From NCBI GenBank assembly GCA_964602735.1, contig CAZRRV010000050.1:1-9736 (forward strand): a stretch of 9,736 nucleotides of DNA, given 5' to 3'. Position numbers and translations under genes: made by a program. Positions 1 through 6,707 of this stretch are shown here, one piece after another. The notes under the pieces were generated by a model. That model had not been told where the DNA came from. It saw nothing but the letters and a program-made list of their open reading frames with translations, and ran no database searches. This DNA comes from CAZRRV01 sp964602735 (GTDB taxonomy: Bacteria > Bacillota > Clostridia > Oscillospirales > Acutalibacteraceae). Numbering within the stretch: position 1 is the first letter of the stretch; each line of letters starts with the position of its first letter.

Positions 1-149
1 CGGCGGCCGACGAAGCCGGCGCGGCCGGGGAGGATACAGCCCCCGCCGGCGAGATCGACAAAGCGGCCCCGCCGAACGAAAAGAACATTATCGAGCGGAT
101 TATAGCGTTCTTCGCGAAAATCCTCAGCCTGTCCCGCGTGAACCCGTAA
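1..149 (+). CDS. C-terminal end of an unidentified upstream protein (partial)
   Basis: The reading frame is open from the window edge (first full codon at base 3) to a TAA at 147-149, giving 49 codons. The visible part is an Ala/Gly/Glu/Asp/Pro-rich linker followed by a tail, NIIERIIAFFAKILSLSRVNP at its core, that alternates hydrophobic and charged residues and could form a short amphipathic helix. From memory, secreted or surface proteins of Clostridia often end in a comparable short hydrophobic tail after a low-complexity linker, so an exported protein is likely. No catalytic domain is visible and the function cannot be named. It is on the same strand as the hydrolase that follows, 88 bases upstream of it, with no convincing terminator between, so it could belong to the same transcript. 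A coding assignment is favoured by the GC-rich codon third positions and the adjacent same-strand gene. Confidence 0.6.
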   Translation, partial: AADEAGAAGEDTAPAGEIDKAAPPNEKNIIERIIAFFAKILSLSRVNP

Positions 150-237
150 ACGGGATCCGGCGCCGACCGCGCCCGGCGCTCTACAAAAGCGGCGCGGTAT
201 ATCCACTGAACCCGCACCGGGGGAAAGGAGACCTTGC

Positions 238-2955
238 ATGAAAAAATTTTTGAAGAGGGCGCTGCCCCTCGCCGCGTTGTGCCTGGCGGCGGCGGTAGGG
301 CTTACGGGGTGCGGCGGCGCCGGCAAAAACGGCGGCAATGACATTAGCAGCGGCGGAGTTGCCGCCCGCCCGCAGACGGAAAAAGAGCCCGCCCCGCCCG
401 CGTACAACATATCCGAGCGCACCCCTACCGACGAGGGGGAGACCGAGGTCAAGGTAAACGCCGCCGACTATAAGATGTACCACAATTACATAGAAGTGCC
501 GCTTAACGGCAAGCCGTACAGCGTCGGCGACCCGTTCATTATGCGCCACGGGAACCGCTATTACCTTTACTGTTCCACCCCGGCGGCGCAGTACGAGTCC
601 ACCCGCAGAAAAATAGGAGTGTGGAAGAGCAGCAATCTTGTCGACTGGGAACAGCTCGCGTGGTGCTACGACCCCGAAACCGATCCCGACGGCAATGTGT
701 TCACCGACCCCGCGAATCCCACCCAAACCCCAACAGAGGGCGCTTTCGCACCGGAGGTCATCTACTACAAGGGCTGGTTCTATATGTGCGAGTCGCAGAG
801 CGGCCACGGCCATTATTTCCTGCGCAGCAAGACCCCCGAAGGGCCGTTCAGGGTCATCTCCCGCAACCTGGGGCTCGGCATCGACGGCACCTTCACCCTG
901 CTCGACGACGGGCAGCTGTATTTCGTCAGCGCGAACAGCACAACCAACTTCATCACCGCCGTACCGATTGATTTTGTCGACGGTCCGAGCGGCGATGTGA
1001 AAGACTGCAAGGTAGTTATCGACAACGACAAGCTTGTGAACATCGACGCGGCAAGGCTCGGCGGCTGGACGGAGGGCCCCGGCTTCTTCGCCCGCAACGG
1101 CTACCGGTACATGACCTTTACCGGCAACCATGTCGACAGCGCGTCCTACCGCGTGGGTTACGCCTACACAAAGTCGGCCGATCCCACGAAAGATCTCAAA
1201 TCGGTGTGGAAAAACATACTGCTTGAGACTTCCGGCATGGACAGCGAGGCTCTCGTCCCCTACAACTCGCTTACGGGGGTGAGCGACGTTACCACTTTCC
1301 GCGGATCGGGGCACAGCAGCAACGCGGTCGGCCCGAATATCGACAGCGTTTTTACCGCGTTCCATATAGCCAACCGCACCGACCATAAAAACGTTAAGCA
1401 CGACGCGGGTAGAAGGCTCGGAGTTACCCAGTATTTCACAAACGGCTCCTATGTTCTTACCAACGGCATGGGCAATTACGACCGCCCGCAGCCCGAATTG
1501 CCCGATTATACGGGTAATGTCGGGGCGCTCAAATCCGTCGGCGGCATGAAAGTCAGCCCGGAGGCGACCGGCGCCGTTTACACCGCCGAGTTTTCCTTTA
1601 CACTCGCGGGCGGCAGGGCGGATATCCGCTTCGGCGTCGCCGACGCGCAGAACTATGCCGCGGCTTCGGTAAACGGCGGCAAGCTTACGCTTACGAACGT
1701 GAAAGGCGGGAAATCCGAAAAACTCGGCGAGGCGGCGGTCTTTGTTTCGACCAATACGCAGTCCGAGCATATTATCAAAATCGTAAACGGTTCCTCCCGC
1801 GCCGTACTGTATTACGACAATATGGCGGTTATCGAGCTTGACAATCCGCTTCCCGCGGGGAAGATAGGCTTCGCGGCGGGGAACGCGCGCACCCTCGCGT
1901 TTACCAACGACGCGTTCGGCACCTCCGATTTCGACGCGGTGAAAGACCTTCGCGGAGGCAGCTGGCCGGCATTCTCTTATATGAAAGGCGAGGGGAGAGG
2001 CTTCTCGCTTTCAAAGGGAGCCGTGAGAGACGACGGCGTCCGCCAGGGCGAGAAGGAAACCACGAAGAATGTCGAGACTCCCGAGGGGGTGGCGACGGTT
2101 CTGTCGGCCGGCGACTGGGTGAAATACCTCGTGAACGCGCCGGAGGCGGGTATGTATACGCTTAACCTTACGGCGGGCGCCGACAGCGCGGGTGCGATTT
2201 ACGAGGTCATTGTCGACAACGAGACCGTAACCCAGATGAATACGCCGGCGAAAGAGGATTTCGGCGACGAGAAGTACGCGAATATACGCGCCGGCGCGTT
2301 CGAGATTAAAAAGCCGGGCGTTCATACGATTAAAGTACGCGTGTTCTACGGAACGCTCGATGTTATGAATATGTCGGCGGAGCGCGGCGCTGCGACTGCG
2401 ACCGAGGCGACCGATCCCCTTACCGACAGAACAAACACGGTTTTCCGCTCCGAACTCGGCTCCCCGTCGCTGTCGCAGCAGGGAATGGTTACGAGCGCGG
2501 CCGATGCGAGGACCCTCGCCCTCACCGGGCGTAAAGGGAACGGCAACTACGAATTTTCGGTTGACGTCCGACTCCTCGCGAACGGTACGAGCGGCATTCT
2601 TTTCAGAATGAACAACTACTCCTACACGAACACCGATACGACGAAACTCGGCACCAACTACACCGGCTATTTCCTTTCGTTCCAGCGCTCGGCCGTAAAG
2701 CTGGAGAAGCGGCTGTACGATAAGAGCGAAACGCTGGGCACCGCCAAACTCGCCGGCGGGAGGACGTTCGACGCGGCCCGGACGACGATAAAGGTACGCG
2801 CCGTCAACGGCCGTATCACCGTTTCGGCGGACGGAGAGGAGATTATAAACGCTTTCGACGGCGACGCTTTCCTGACCGGCTACATCGGGCTTTACGCGGA
2901 AGATCAGTCGGCGATGCTGTTCGGCAACTTCCATTATAAAGATGTAACCCGGTGA
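238..2955 (+). CDS. Surface lipoprotein: GH43-type glycosidase with C-terminal beta-sandwich modules
   Basis: Predicted surface glycosidase, probably acting on arabinoxylan, arabinan or xylo-oligosaccharides. Start: ATG at 238, with AAAGGAG at 224-230 seven bases upstream. Residues 1-25 are a lipoprotein signal peptide with lipobox LTGC and lipidated Cys25; residues 26-85 are a Gly/Pro/Glu-rich linker. Residues about 86-415 match the GH43 five-bladed propeller: GDPF with Asp98 (expected base), IDGTF with Asp216 (pKa-modulating Asp), WTEGPGFF with Glu279 (expected acid), plus FAPEV (170-174), a GVWKSSNLVDWE strand (127-138) and GSGHSS with His359, where family members often coordinate a metal. 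Residues about 437-562 and 735-905 look like two concanavalin-like beta-sandwiches. Residues about 582-715 resemble a CBM6/CBM35 module (AGDWVKY at 624-630 and a strand-rich body). At 905 residues it is far longer than a bare GH43 domain. The GH43 call and catalytic triad are firm; module boundaries are approximate; the substrate is inferred from context. Linkage specificity and GH43 subfamily cannot be read by eye. Confidence 0.9.
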   Translation: MKKFLKRALPLAALCLAAAVGLTGCGGAGKNGGNDISSGGVAARPQTEKEPAPPAYNISERTPTDEGETEVKVNAADYKMYHNYIEVPLNGKPYSVGDPFIMRHGNRYYLYCSTPAAQYESTRRKIGVWKSSNLVDWEQLAWCYDPETDPDGNVFTDPANPTQTPTEGAFAPEVIYYKGWFYMCESQSGHGHYFLRSKTPEGPFRVISRNLGLGIDGTFTLLDDGQLYFVSANSTTNFITAVPIDFVDGPSGDVKDCKVVIDNDKLVNIDAARLGGWTEGPGFFARNGYRYMTFTGNHVDSASYRVGYAYTKSADPTKDLKSVWKNILLETSGMDSEALVPYNSLTGVSDVTTFRGSGHSSNAVGPNIDSVFTAFHIANRTDHKNVKHDAGRRLGVTQYFTNGSYVLTNGMGNYDRPQPELPDYTGNVGALKSVGGMKVSPEATGAVYTAEFSFTLAGGRADIRFGVADAQNYAAASVNGGKLTLTNVKGGKSEKLGEAAVFVSTNTQSEHIIKIVNGSSRAVLYYDNMAVIELDNPLPAGKIGFAAGNARTLAFTNDAFGTSDFDAVKDLRGGSWPAFSYMKGEGRGFSLSKGAVRDDGVRQGEKETTKNVETPEGVATVLSAGDWVKYLVNAPEAGMYTLNLTAGADSAGAIYEVIVDNETVTQMNTPAKEDFGDEKYANIRAGAFEIKKPGVHTIKVRVFYGTLDVMNMSAERGAATATEATDPLTDRTNTVFRSELGSPSLSQQGMVTSAADARTLALTGRKGNGNYEFSVDVRLLANGTSGILFRMNNYSYTNTDTTKLGTNYTGYFLSFQRSAVKLEKRLYDKSETLGTAKLAGGRTFDAARTTIKVRAVNGRITVSADGEEIINAFDGDAFLTGYIGLYAEDQSAMLFGNFHYKDVTR

Positions 2956-2963
2956 TTTCGGGA

Positions 2964-2997
2964 GGCCGGGGGCGGTTTATCCCTTCCGCTCCCGGCC
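2964..2997 (+). other. Intercistronic stem-loop between hydrolase and binding-protein genes
   Basis: GGCCGGGGGCGG (2964-2975) pairs with CCGCTCCCGGCC (2986-2997) over 12 base pairs including one G-U, with a 10-base loop TTTATCCCTT. It lies 9 bases after the hydrolase stop codon and is followed by CGCGGACACGG, with no T-tract, so it is not a standard factor-independent terminator. The likely role (inference) is stabilising the 3' end of an upstream mRNA segment or partial attenuation, giving unequal expression of the genes on either side. Confidence 0.7.
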
Positions 2998-3024
2998 CGC
3001 GGACACGGTACAACAATAAAATTC

Positions 3025-3030
3025 GGAGGT
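3025..3030 (+). promoter_or_regulatory. Ribosome binding site that fixes the binding-protein start
   Basis: GGAGGT at 3025-3030 is eight bases before the ATG at 3039. The frame is also open upstream to a GTG at 2952, which overlaps the hydrolase stop, but that extension would run through the intercistronic hairpin and put 29 non-signal residues in front of a perfect lipoprotein signal peptide. The ATG at 3039 is therefore the start. Confidence 0.85.
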
Positions 3031-3038
3031 ATAAGGTT

Positions 3039-4640
3039 ATGAAAATTAAGCGGTTCAATCTCAAAAAAATCGTTTCGGCGGCGGCGGCGCTCGTGATTAC
3101 GCTGGGGCTTCTCGCCGGCTGCGGCGGTAAAACCGGCAACGGCGGCGGCGGCGGAGGCAAGGGCAACGGCGGCGGCACCGGCACGGGCGGCGGCACCGCT
3201 GCCGGCGGCGGCACCGACTGGACCAGCCTTGAGAGCGGCGAGGTTGTAGACATCACCTTCGCCGGCAGGGGCGTCGATACCGAAAAATCCAACTATCAGC
3301 AGTTCATCGATGAATTCAACACCACAAACAGCAATATTCTTGCGACTATCGACTGGTACACCGACACTACCGCTTACGGCGTTGCGCTCGACGGTATGGG
3401 CGACGATCTCCCCGATGTGTTTATGCTTCAGGATAATATGTTCCTCCGCTATGCCGCTTCGGGAAAACTCGCCGATATTACCGATCATGTCGATCAGCAG
3501 CTGCTCGATCAGCTGTATCTGAAAGGCTACGACATCTACTATTACAACAGCGAAGACAGGGTGCAGGGCAAAACCGACTCCTCCCAGTCGAGGCTTTACG
3601 GGCTGCCGAAAGACATGGGCCCCTACGCGATGGCGGTCAATGTGAAACTGCTCAGAGATTCGGTGGAGAAGTACAACAACGCGAACCCCGGCAGCAAGAT
3701 CGACATCAACCGTATTCTCAGCACTACCGACGCGATGAATTTCAACGAATTCCTCGACATCGGTAAAAAGCTCGCGACCGTACTCTCCTCCGAGCAGGCG
3801 GTAATCTGCGGAGTCGATTATCAGAATCTCGTCTTTTCCAACAACGCCGAATATTTCACGCAGGATTCCGAGGGCTGGCACGCCAAAATCGACAGCGACA
3901 ATTTTGTCGGCGCGATGACTTTCGCGCAGAATCTTTACAAAGAGGGTCTCGCCCCCGGCGCGGGCAACACAGCCAACCATGAAACGTTTTTCACCTCCGG
4001 CCGCGCCATCTTTTACGGCACGCTCGGCCCCTGGACGGTTAAAGACTGGTGGCAGACCGTCAACTTCGAGTTCGATATAATCCCCGTTCTGCAGGGAACC
4101 GCCAAAGGCGCCGTATCGAGGGCTTTCATAGGCAGTATGTGCTACGCAATTTCGAGCAAATGCCCCTACAAAGACGCCGCTCTCGAGCTTGTTAAATATC
4201 TTGTCGCGGATCCCACTTCACAGCGCACACAGTATATGCGCGGTCAGTGCATCCCGAATTTGAAATCTCTCGCCAACGAATTTTCAACCGACTCCGAAGG
4301 CTTCATTGCCGGCTATACGGGGAAACAAAATCCGTCTCCCGCGCACAGAAGCGTTTGGATCGATGTTGTCGACGGTGTGGGCGGCAAGAAAACCGCGGCC
4401 AACGGCGCTACTTATACCGATGAAATCGACGGTTCGTTCCAGGCCGCTTCGAGAACGCTTGACGATTTGTGGTACACTCAGCTGAACAGCTGGATTAACG
4501 GAACCACCGACGGCAGCCCCGGGACATTCTTCAAAGCGCAGAAAGACGGTTCGTGGGTCAATGTGAAAGAAAGCCTGAAAAAGTTCAAACCGCAGTTGCA
4601 GGCGCTGCTCGACGAAGGATTTGCGCAGCTGCACGGGTAA
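3039..4640 (+). CDS. ABC transporter sugar-binding lipoprotein (extracellular solute-binding protein family 1 type)
   Basis: Captures an oligosaccharide outside the membrane and delivers it to the two permeases encoded next. The protein is 533 residues. Residues 1-28 are a lipoprotein signal peptide (KR-rich start, hydrophobic core, lipobox LAGC, Cys28). Residues 33-58 are a strikingly Gly-rich tether. The mature fold begins near residue 60. Family hallmarks are DLPDVFML (123-130), where the first lobe meets the ligand cleft, and LYGLPKD (186-192), the typical strand of CUT1 (MalE/UgpB-like) binding proteins before the segment that usually reads YN-K-L, here AVNVKLLRDS. Aromatic-rich stretches such as YDIYYYN and LGPWTVKDWWQ could stack on sugar rings. 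It is longer than typical family members (about 400-450 residues), partly because of the linker and extra loops in the C-terminal third. Gene order with two permeases and flanking hydrolases supports oligosaccharide uptake; the specific ligand cannot be determined. Confidence 0.92.
   Translation: MKIKRFNLKKIVSAAAALVITLGLLAGCGGKTGNGGGGGGKGNGGGTGTGGGTAAGGGTDWTSLESGEVVDITFAGRGVDTEKSNYQQFIDEFNTTNSNILATIDWYTDTTAYGVALDGMGDDLPDVFMLQDNMFLRYAASGKLADITDHVDQQLLDQLYLKGYDIYYYNSEDRVQGKTDSSQSRLYGLPKDMGPYAMAVNVKLLRDSVEKYNNANPGSKIDINRILSTTDAMNFNEFLDIGKKLATVLSSEQAVICGVDYQNLVFSNNAEYFTQDSEGWHAKIDSDNFVGAMTFAQNLYKEGLAPGAGNTANHETFFTSGRAIFYGTLGPWTVKDWWQTVNFEFDIIPVLQGTAKGAVSRAFIGSMCYAISSKCPYKDAALELVKYLVADPTSQRTQYMRGQCIPNLKSLANEFSTDSEGFIAGYTGKQNPSPAHRSVWIDVVDGVGGKKTAANGATYTDEIDGSFQAASRTLDDLWYTQLNSWINGTTDGSPGTFFKAQKDGSWVNVKESLKKFKPQLQALLDEGFAQLHG
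3135..3212 (+). repeat. GGC-repeat tract encoding a polyglycine tether
   Basis: Codons 33-58 of the binding protein are dominated by GGC, giving runs of Gly at residues 35-40, 44-46, 50-52 and 56-58 interrupted by Lys, Asn, Thr and Ala. The tract lies directly after the lipidated Cys and probably acts as a flexible spacer that lets the binding lobe reach from the membrane. Trinucleotide tracts of this kind are prone to slippage, so tether length may vary between strains (inference). Confidence 0.8.
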
Positions 4641-4644
4641 TATA

Positions 4645-4659
4645 CCGAGAAAATTTCGG
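4645..4659 (+). other. Small stem-loop after the binding-protein stop codon
   Basis: CCGAGA (4645-4650) pairs with TTTCGG (4654-4659), six pairs with one G-U and an AAA loop, starting five bases after the TAA. It is weak alone but sits directly upstream of the larger structured element at 4667-4716. Confidence 0.4.
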
Positions 4660-4666
4660 GGAACCG

Positions 4667-4716
4667 CGGCGCCCCGCGCGCTTCCGGCCGGATATACGGC
4701 CGCGTAACGGGCGCCG
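4667..4716 (+). other. Nested GC-rich hairpin between binding-protein and permease genes
   Basis: CGGCGCCC (4667-4674) is the exact reverse complement of GGGCGCCG (4709-4716). Inside it, CGGCCG (4685-4690) pairs with CGGCCG (4697-4702) around a GATATA loop. There is no T-tract downstream. In CUT1 operons the binding protein is needed in large excess over the permeases, and structured RNA just after the binding-protein gene (the malE-malF region of Escherichia coli is the classic case) gives that excess by protecting the upstream mRNA. The same role is inferred here. The remainder of the 169-base gap, 4717-4809, holds a 12-base palindrome and the ribosome binding site of the permease gene. Confidence 0.65.
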
Positions 4717-4765
4717 GTACGATCCGGGGCAATTCTTAAAGGCGCAACAAAAAAGTCTCACTAAT

Positions 4766-4777
4766 TTTCGCGCGAAA
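4766..4777. promoter_or_regulatory. 12-base perfect palindrome upstream of the permease genes (possible operator or hairpin)
   Basis: TTTCGCGCGAAA is its own reverse complement, with a central CG, and lies 33 bases before the permease start in the AT-richer half of the gap. LacI-family regulators of sugar operons often bind palindromes with a central CG, so an operator is conceivable. One or two perfect 12-base palindromes are expected by chance in a window of this size, so the call is weak. No promoter boxes with good spacing were recognised around it. Confidence 0.2.
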
Positions 4778-4809
4778 TCACATACGCGATTTAAGAAGAA
4801 GGTCAGTGT

Positions 4810-5793
4810 ATGAGAAAATCAAAGGATACGAACCCGACGGTTGCGGGCGGAGAGGCCTGTATTCCCGTGAAAAAGGCGAAGCGGAGCGTGCTCATGCGCA
4901 AAGAGAACCGCACGGCTCTGGCGTTTATTTCGGTGAAATATGTGGGGCTTATCCTGTTCACGGTGTTGCCGTTGGTTATCGCTGTTTTTTACAGCCTCAC
5001 GGATTACAACGGATTCAAGGTTCTCAGCAGTTCCGAGCCTTTCTTTGCGCGCATAGGGGAACTGTGGAACAATTTCAAGAATTACAGGGATCTGTTCGTA
5101 AACCCCATATATTCCACCCCGTTTTTGAACGCGGTTAAAAACAATCTCATCTTTATGATAACCGTTCCTCTCGGGATAATCATAGGGCTTGTAACGGCGG
5201 CCATGCTCGCCAGCAAAAAAGTGGTGAGAGGGTCGCGGCTGATCCGTATGCTCATTTATATGCCGGTGGTATCGTCGGCGGTTGCGATGAACATTATATG
5301 GCGGTACATATTCGATAACGAGTACGGCATCGTCAACCAGCTGCTGGGCACGCAGATCCAGTGGCTCACGAATTCCGTGTGGTTGAAAGTCGCGATAATC
5401 ATCAAAAACACATGGGGTTCGATAGGGTCGACCATGGTGCTGTGCCTCGCGGCTTTAACGAATGTCGGCACCGACTATTACGAGGCGGCGGATCTCGACG
5501 GGGCGGGGGAGATACGGAAGTTCCTTAAAATATCCGTGCCCCTGATTTCCCCCACGATTTTCTATCTTTTCTGCACCCACTTCATAAGCAATCTTCAGGC
5601 TTACGTCGACGCCGATATTTTCGCGAACGGCGCCCCCGGAGGGCAGACGGTCGTGTATTTCGTGTGGAGCTACGGTATAAGGCGGAGCTATTACGGAATA
5701 GGCGCGGCGGCCTCGGTGATACTTGCGGTGGCAATCCTGATTATTACCGCGATACAGTTCAAGGCGCAGGACAAATGGGTTTACAGCGGTTAG
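4810..5793 (+). CDS. Sugar ABC transporter permease, MalF/UgpA type
   Basis: First of two inner-membrane subunits forming the translocation pore of a CUT1 sugar importer. The protein is 327 residues, with a Lys/Arg-rich cytoplasmic N-terminus and hydrophobic segments near residues 41-62, 110-134, 145-166, 190-216, 248-266 and 296-316, consistent with six membrane spans. The cytoplasmic EAA loop that docks on the ATPase is intact at residues 225-248: EAADLDGAGEIRKF, then a run ending in SVPLISP. The start is the ATG at 4810 with AGAAGG at 4797-4802 seven bases upstream; an internal Met29 (4894) is a less likely alternative because the binding site fits the first ATG. The gene is 25 bases upstream of the partner permease. 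No nucleotide-binding subunit is encoded in the window, so it probably uses an ATPase shared with other transporters. Confidence 0.94.
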   Translation: MRKSKDTNPTVAGGEACIPVKKAKRSVLMRKENRTALAFISVKYVGLILFTVLPLVIAVFYSLTDYNGFKVLSSSEPFFARIGELWNNFKNYRDLFVNPIYSTPFLNAVKNNLIFMITVPLGIIIGLVTAAMLASKKVVRGSRLIRMLIYMPVVSSAVAMNIIWRYIFDNEYGIVNQLLGTQIQWLTNSVWLKVAIIIKNTWGSIGSTMVLCLAALTNVGTDYYEAADLDGAGEIRKFLKISVPLISPTIFYLFCTHFISNLQAYVDADIFANGAPGGQTVVYFVWSYGIRRSYYGIGAAASVILAVAILIITAIQFKAQDKWVYSG

Positions 5794-5818
5794 CGCGGGA
5801 AAAGGAGAGTGCCGTAAT

Positions 5819-6676
5819 ATGAGTTCGACAGCAATAAAAAAGAAAGGCCGGCATTCCGGCGTTTTCGGAACCGTTCTGGTTTACACTTATCTCATAATTT
5901 TGTGCGCGACCTGCCTCTTTCCTTTCCTGTGGATGGTGTTTTCGAGCGTGAAAACGCCCGCCGAGGTTCAAAACGCCCTCTCTCTCACCTTTTTCTCGAA
6001 AGATCCGCAGTGGCACAATTATCCCGACGTTCTTCAAAGGCATAATCTTTTGATCGGGCTGCGCAACACGCTGATTGTGGAATTGTCGATAATTCCGTGC
6101 GTGTTCGTCTCGGGTCTGTCGGCGTTCGCGTTTTCCAAAATGGCGTTGCGCCACAGCAATACCCACCTTATAATACAACTGTCGGCGCTGATGATTCCCG
6201 CGGCCTGCGTGATCCTGCCGCTGTACAGGATCTATTACTCGCTGAACCTTATAAATACCCTGTGGCCGCTGATCCTGCCGTCGCTGTTCGGAAATGTTTC
6301 GATGATGTTTTTCTTCGTGCAGTTCCAGCGGGGGGTGCCGAGCGTTATATTCGAGGCGGCGAAAGTAGACGGCGCGGGGTATCTGAGGCAGTACGCCACG
6401 ATAATGGTTCCCATAATGAAACCGGCTATTGCCGCGCAGATTATTTTCTCTTTCATAGGGCACTGGAACGATTATTTCGTGCCCTCCCTGGTTTTAACCA
6501 AAGACAATGTAATGACCCTTCAGGTTATGCTGAAAATGCTCTCGACGGGAAGCAAGGGGCAGTTGCCGCTGGCGTTCGCGGGGTCGGTTATCGCCTGCGT
6601 ACCTCTGTATATCATATACATAATTTTCCAGAGGTATTTTGTAGAGGGCGTAACAATGTCGGCGGTTAAAGGATAA
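5819..6676 (+). CDS. Sugar ABC transporter permease, MalG/UgpE type
   Basis: Second pore subunit of the same importer. The protein is 285 residues, the usual length for this family. Hydrophobic segments lie near residues 18-42, 82-106, 117-138, 146-168, 203-221 and 252-272. The EAA loop is intact at residues 179-201: EAAKVDGAGYLRQY, ending in MVPIMKP. The C-terminus, QRYFVEGVTMSAVKG, is the signature end of MalG-type permeases. Start is ATG at 5819 with AAAGGAG at 5801-5807, an 11-base spacing on the long side. It pairs with the upstream permease to make a heterodimer and precedes the esterase gene by 31 bases, so it is very likely co-transcribed with both. Confidence 0.95.
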   Translation: MSSTAIKKKGRHSGVFGTVLVYTYLIILCATCLFPFLWMVFSSVKTPAEVQNALSLTFFSKDPQWHNYPDVLQRHNLLIGLRNTLIVELSIIPCVFVSGLSAFAFSKMALRHSNTHLIIQLSALMIPAACVILPLYRIYYSLNLINTLWPLILPSLFGNVSMMFFFVQFQRGVPSVIFEAAKVDGAGYLRQYATIMVPIMKPAIAAQIIFSFIGHWNDYFVPSLVLTKDNVMTLQVMLKMLSTGSKGQLPLAFAGSVIACVPLYIIYIIFQRYFVEGVTMSAVKG

Positions 6677-6707
6677 AATTTGTTTAAGGACGGAAGTGGT
6701 GCCGTAA

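Noticed and set aside
159..180. Possible terminator after the upstream partial gene (GCGCC at 160-164 with GGCGC at 175-179).
   Set aside because: Only five pairs with a 10-base loop and no T-run afterwards; not distinguishable from chance in GC-rich DNA.
181..1770. Long minus-strand open frame opposite the GH43 gene (529 codons).
   Set aside because: It is antisense to a clearly recognisable glycosidase in GC-rich DNA, where complementary frames stay open. Its translation is Arg/Val/Ala-rich with no recognisable motif.
2952..3038. GTG start at 2952 for the binding protein, overlapping the hydrolase stop in ATGA-like fashion.
   Set aside because: The extension is non-signal-like, runs through a hairpin, and a strong GGAGGT lies just before the ATG at 3039.
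2934..3980. Minus-strand open frames covering the hydrolase/binding-protein junction and most of the binding-protein gene.
   Set aside because: They cross an intercistronic hairpin and run antisense to a well-supported gene; the Ala/Gly-rich part only reflects the GGC linker read backwards.
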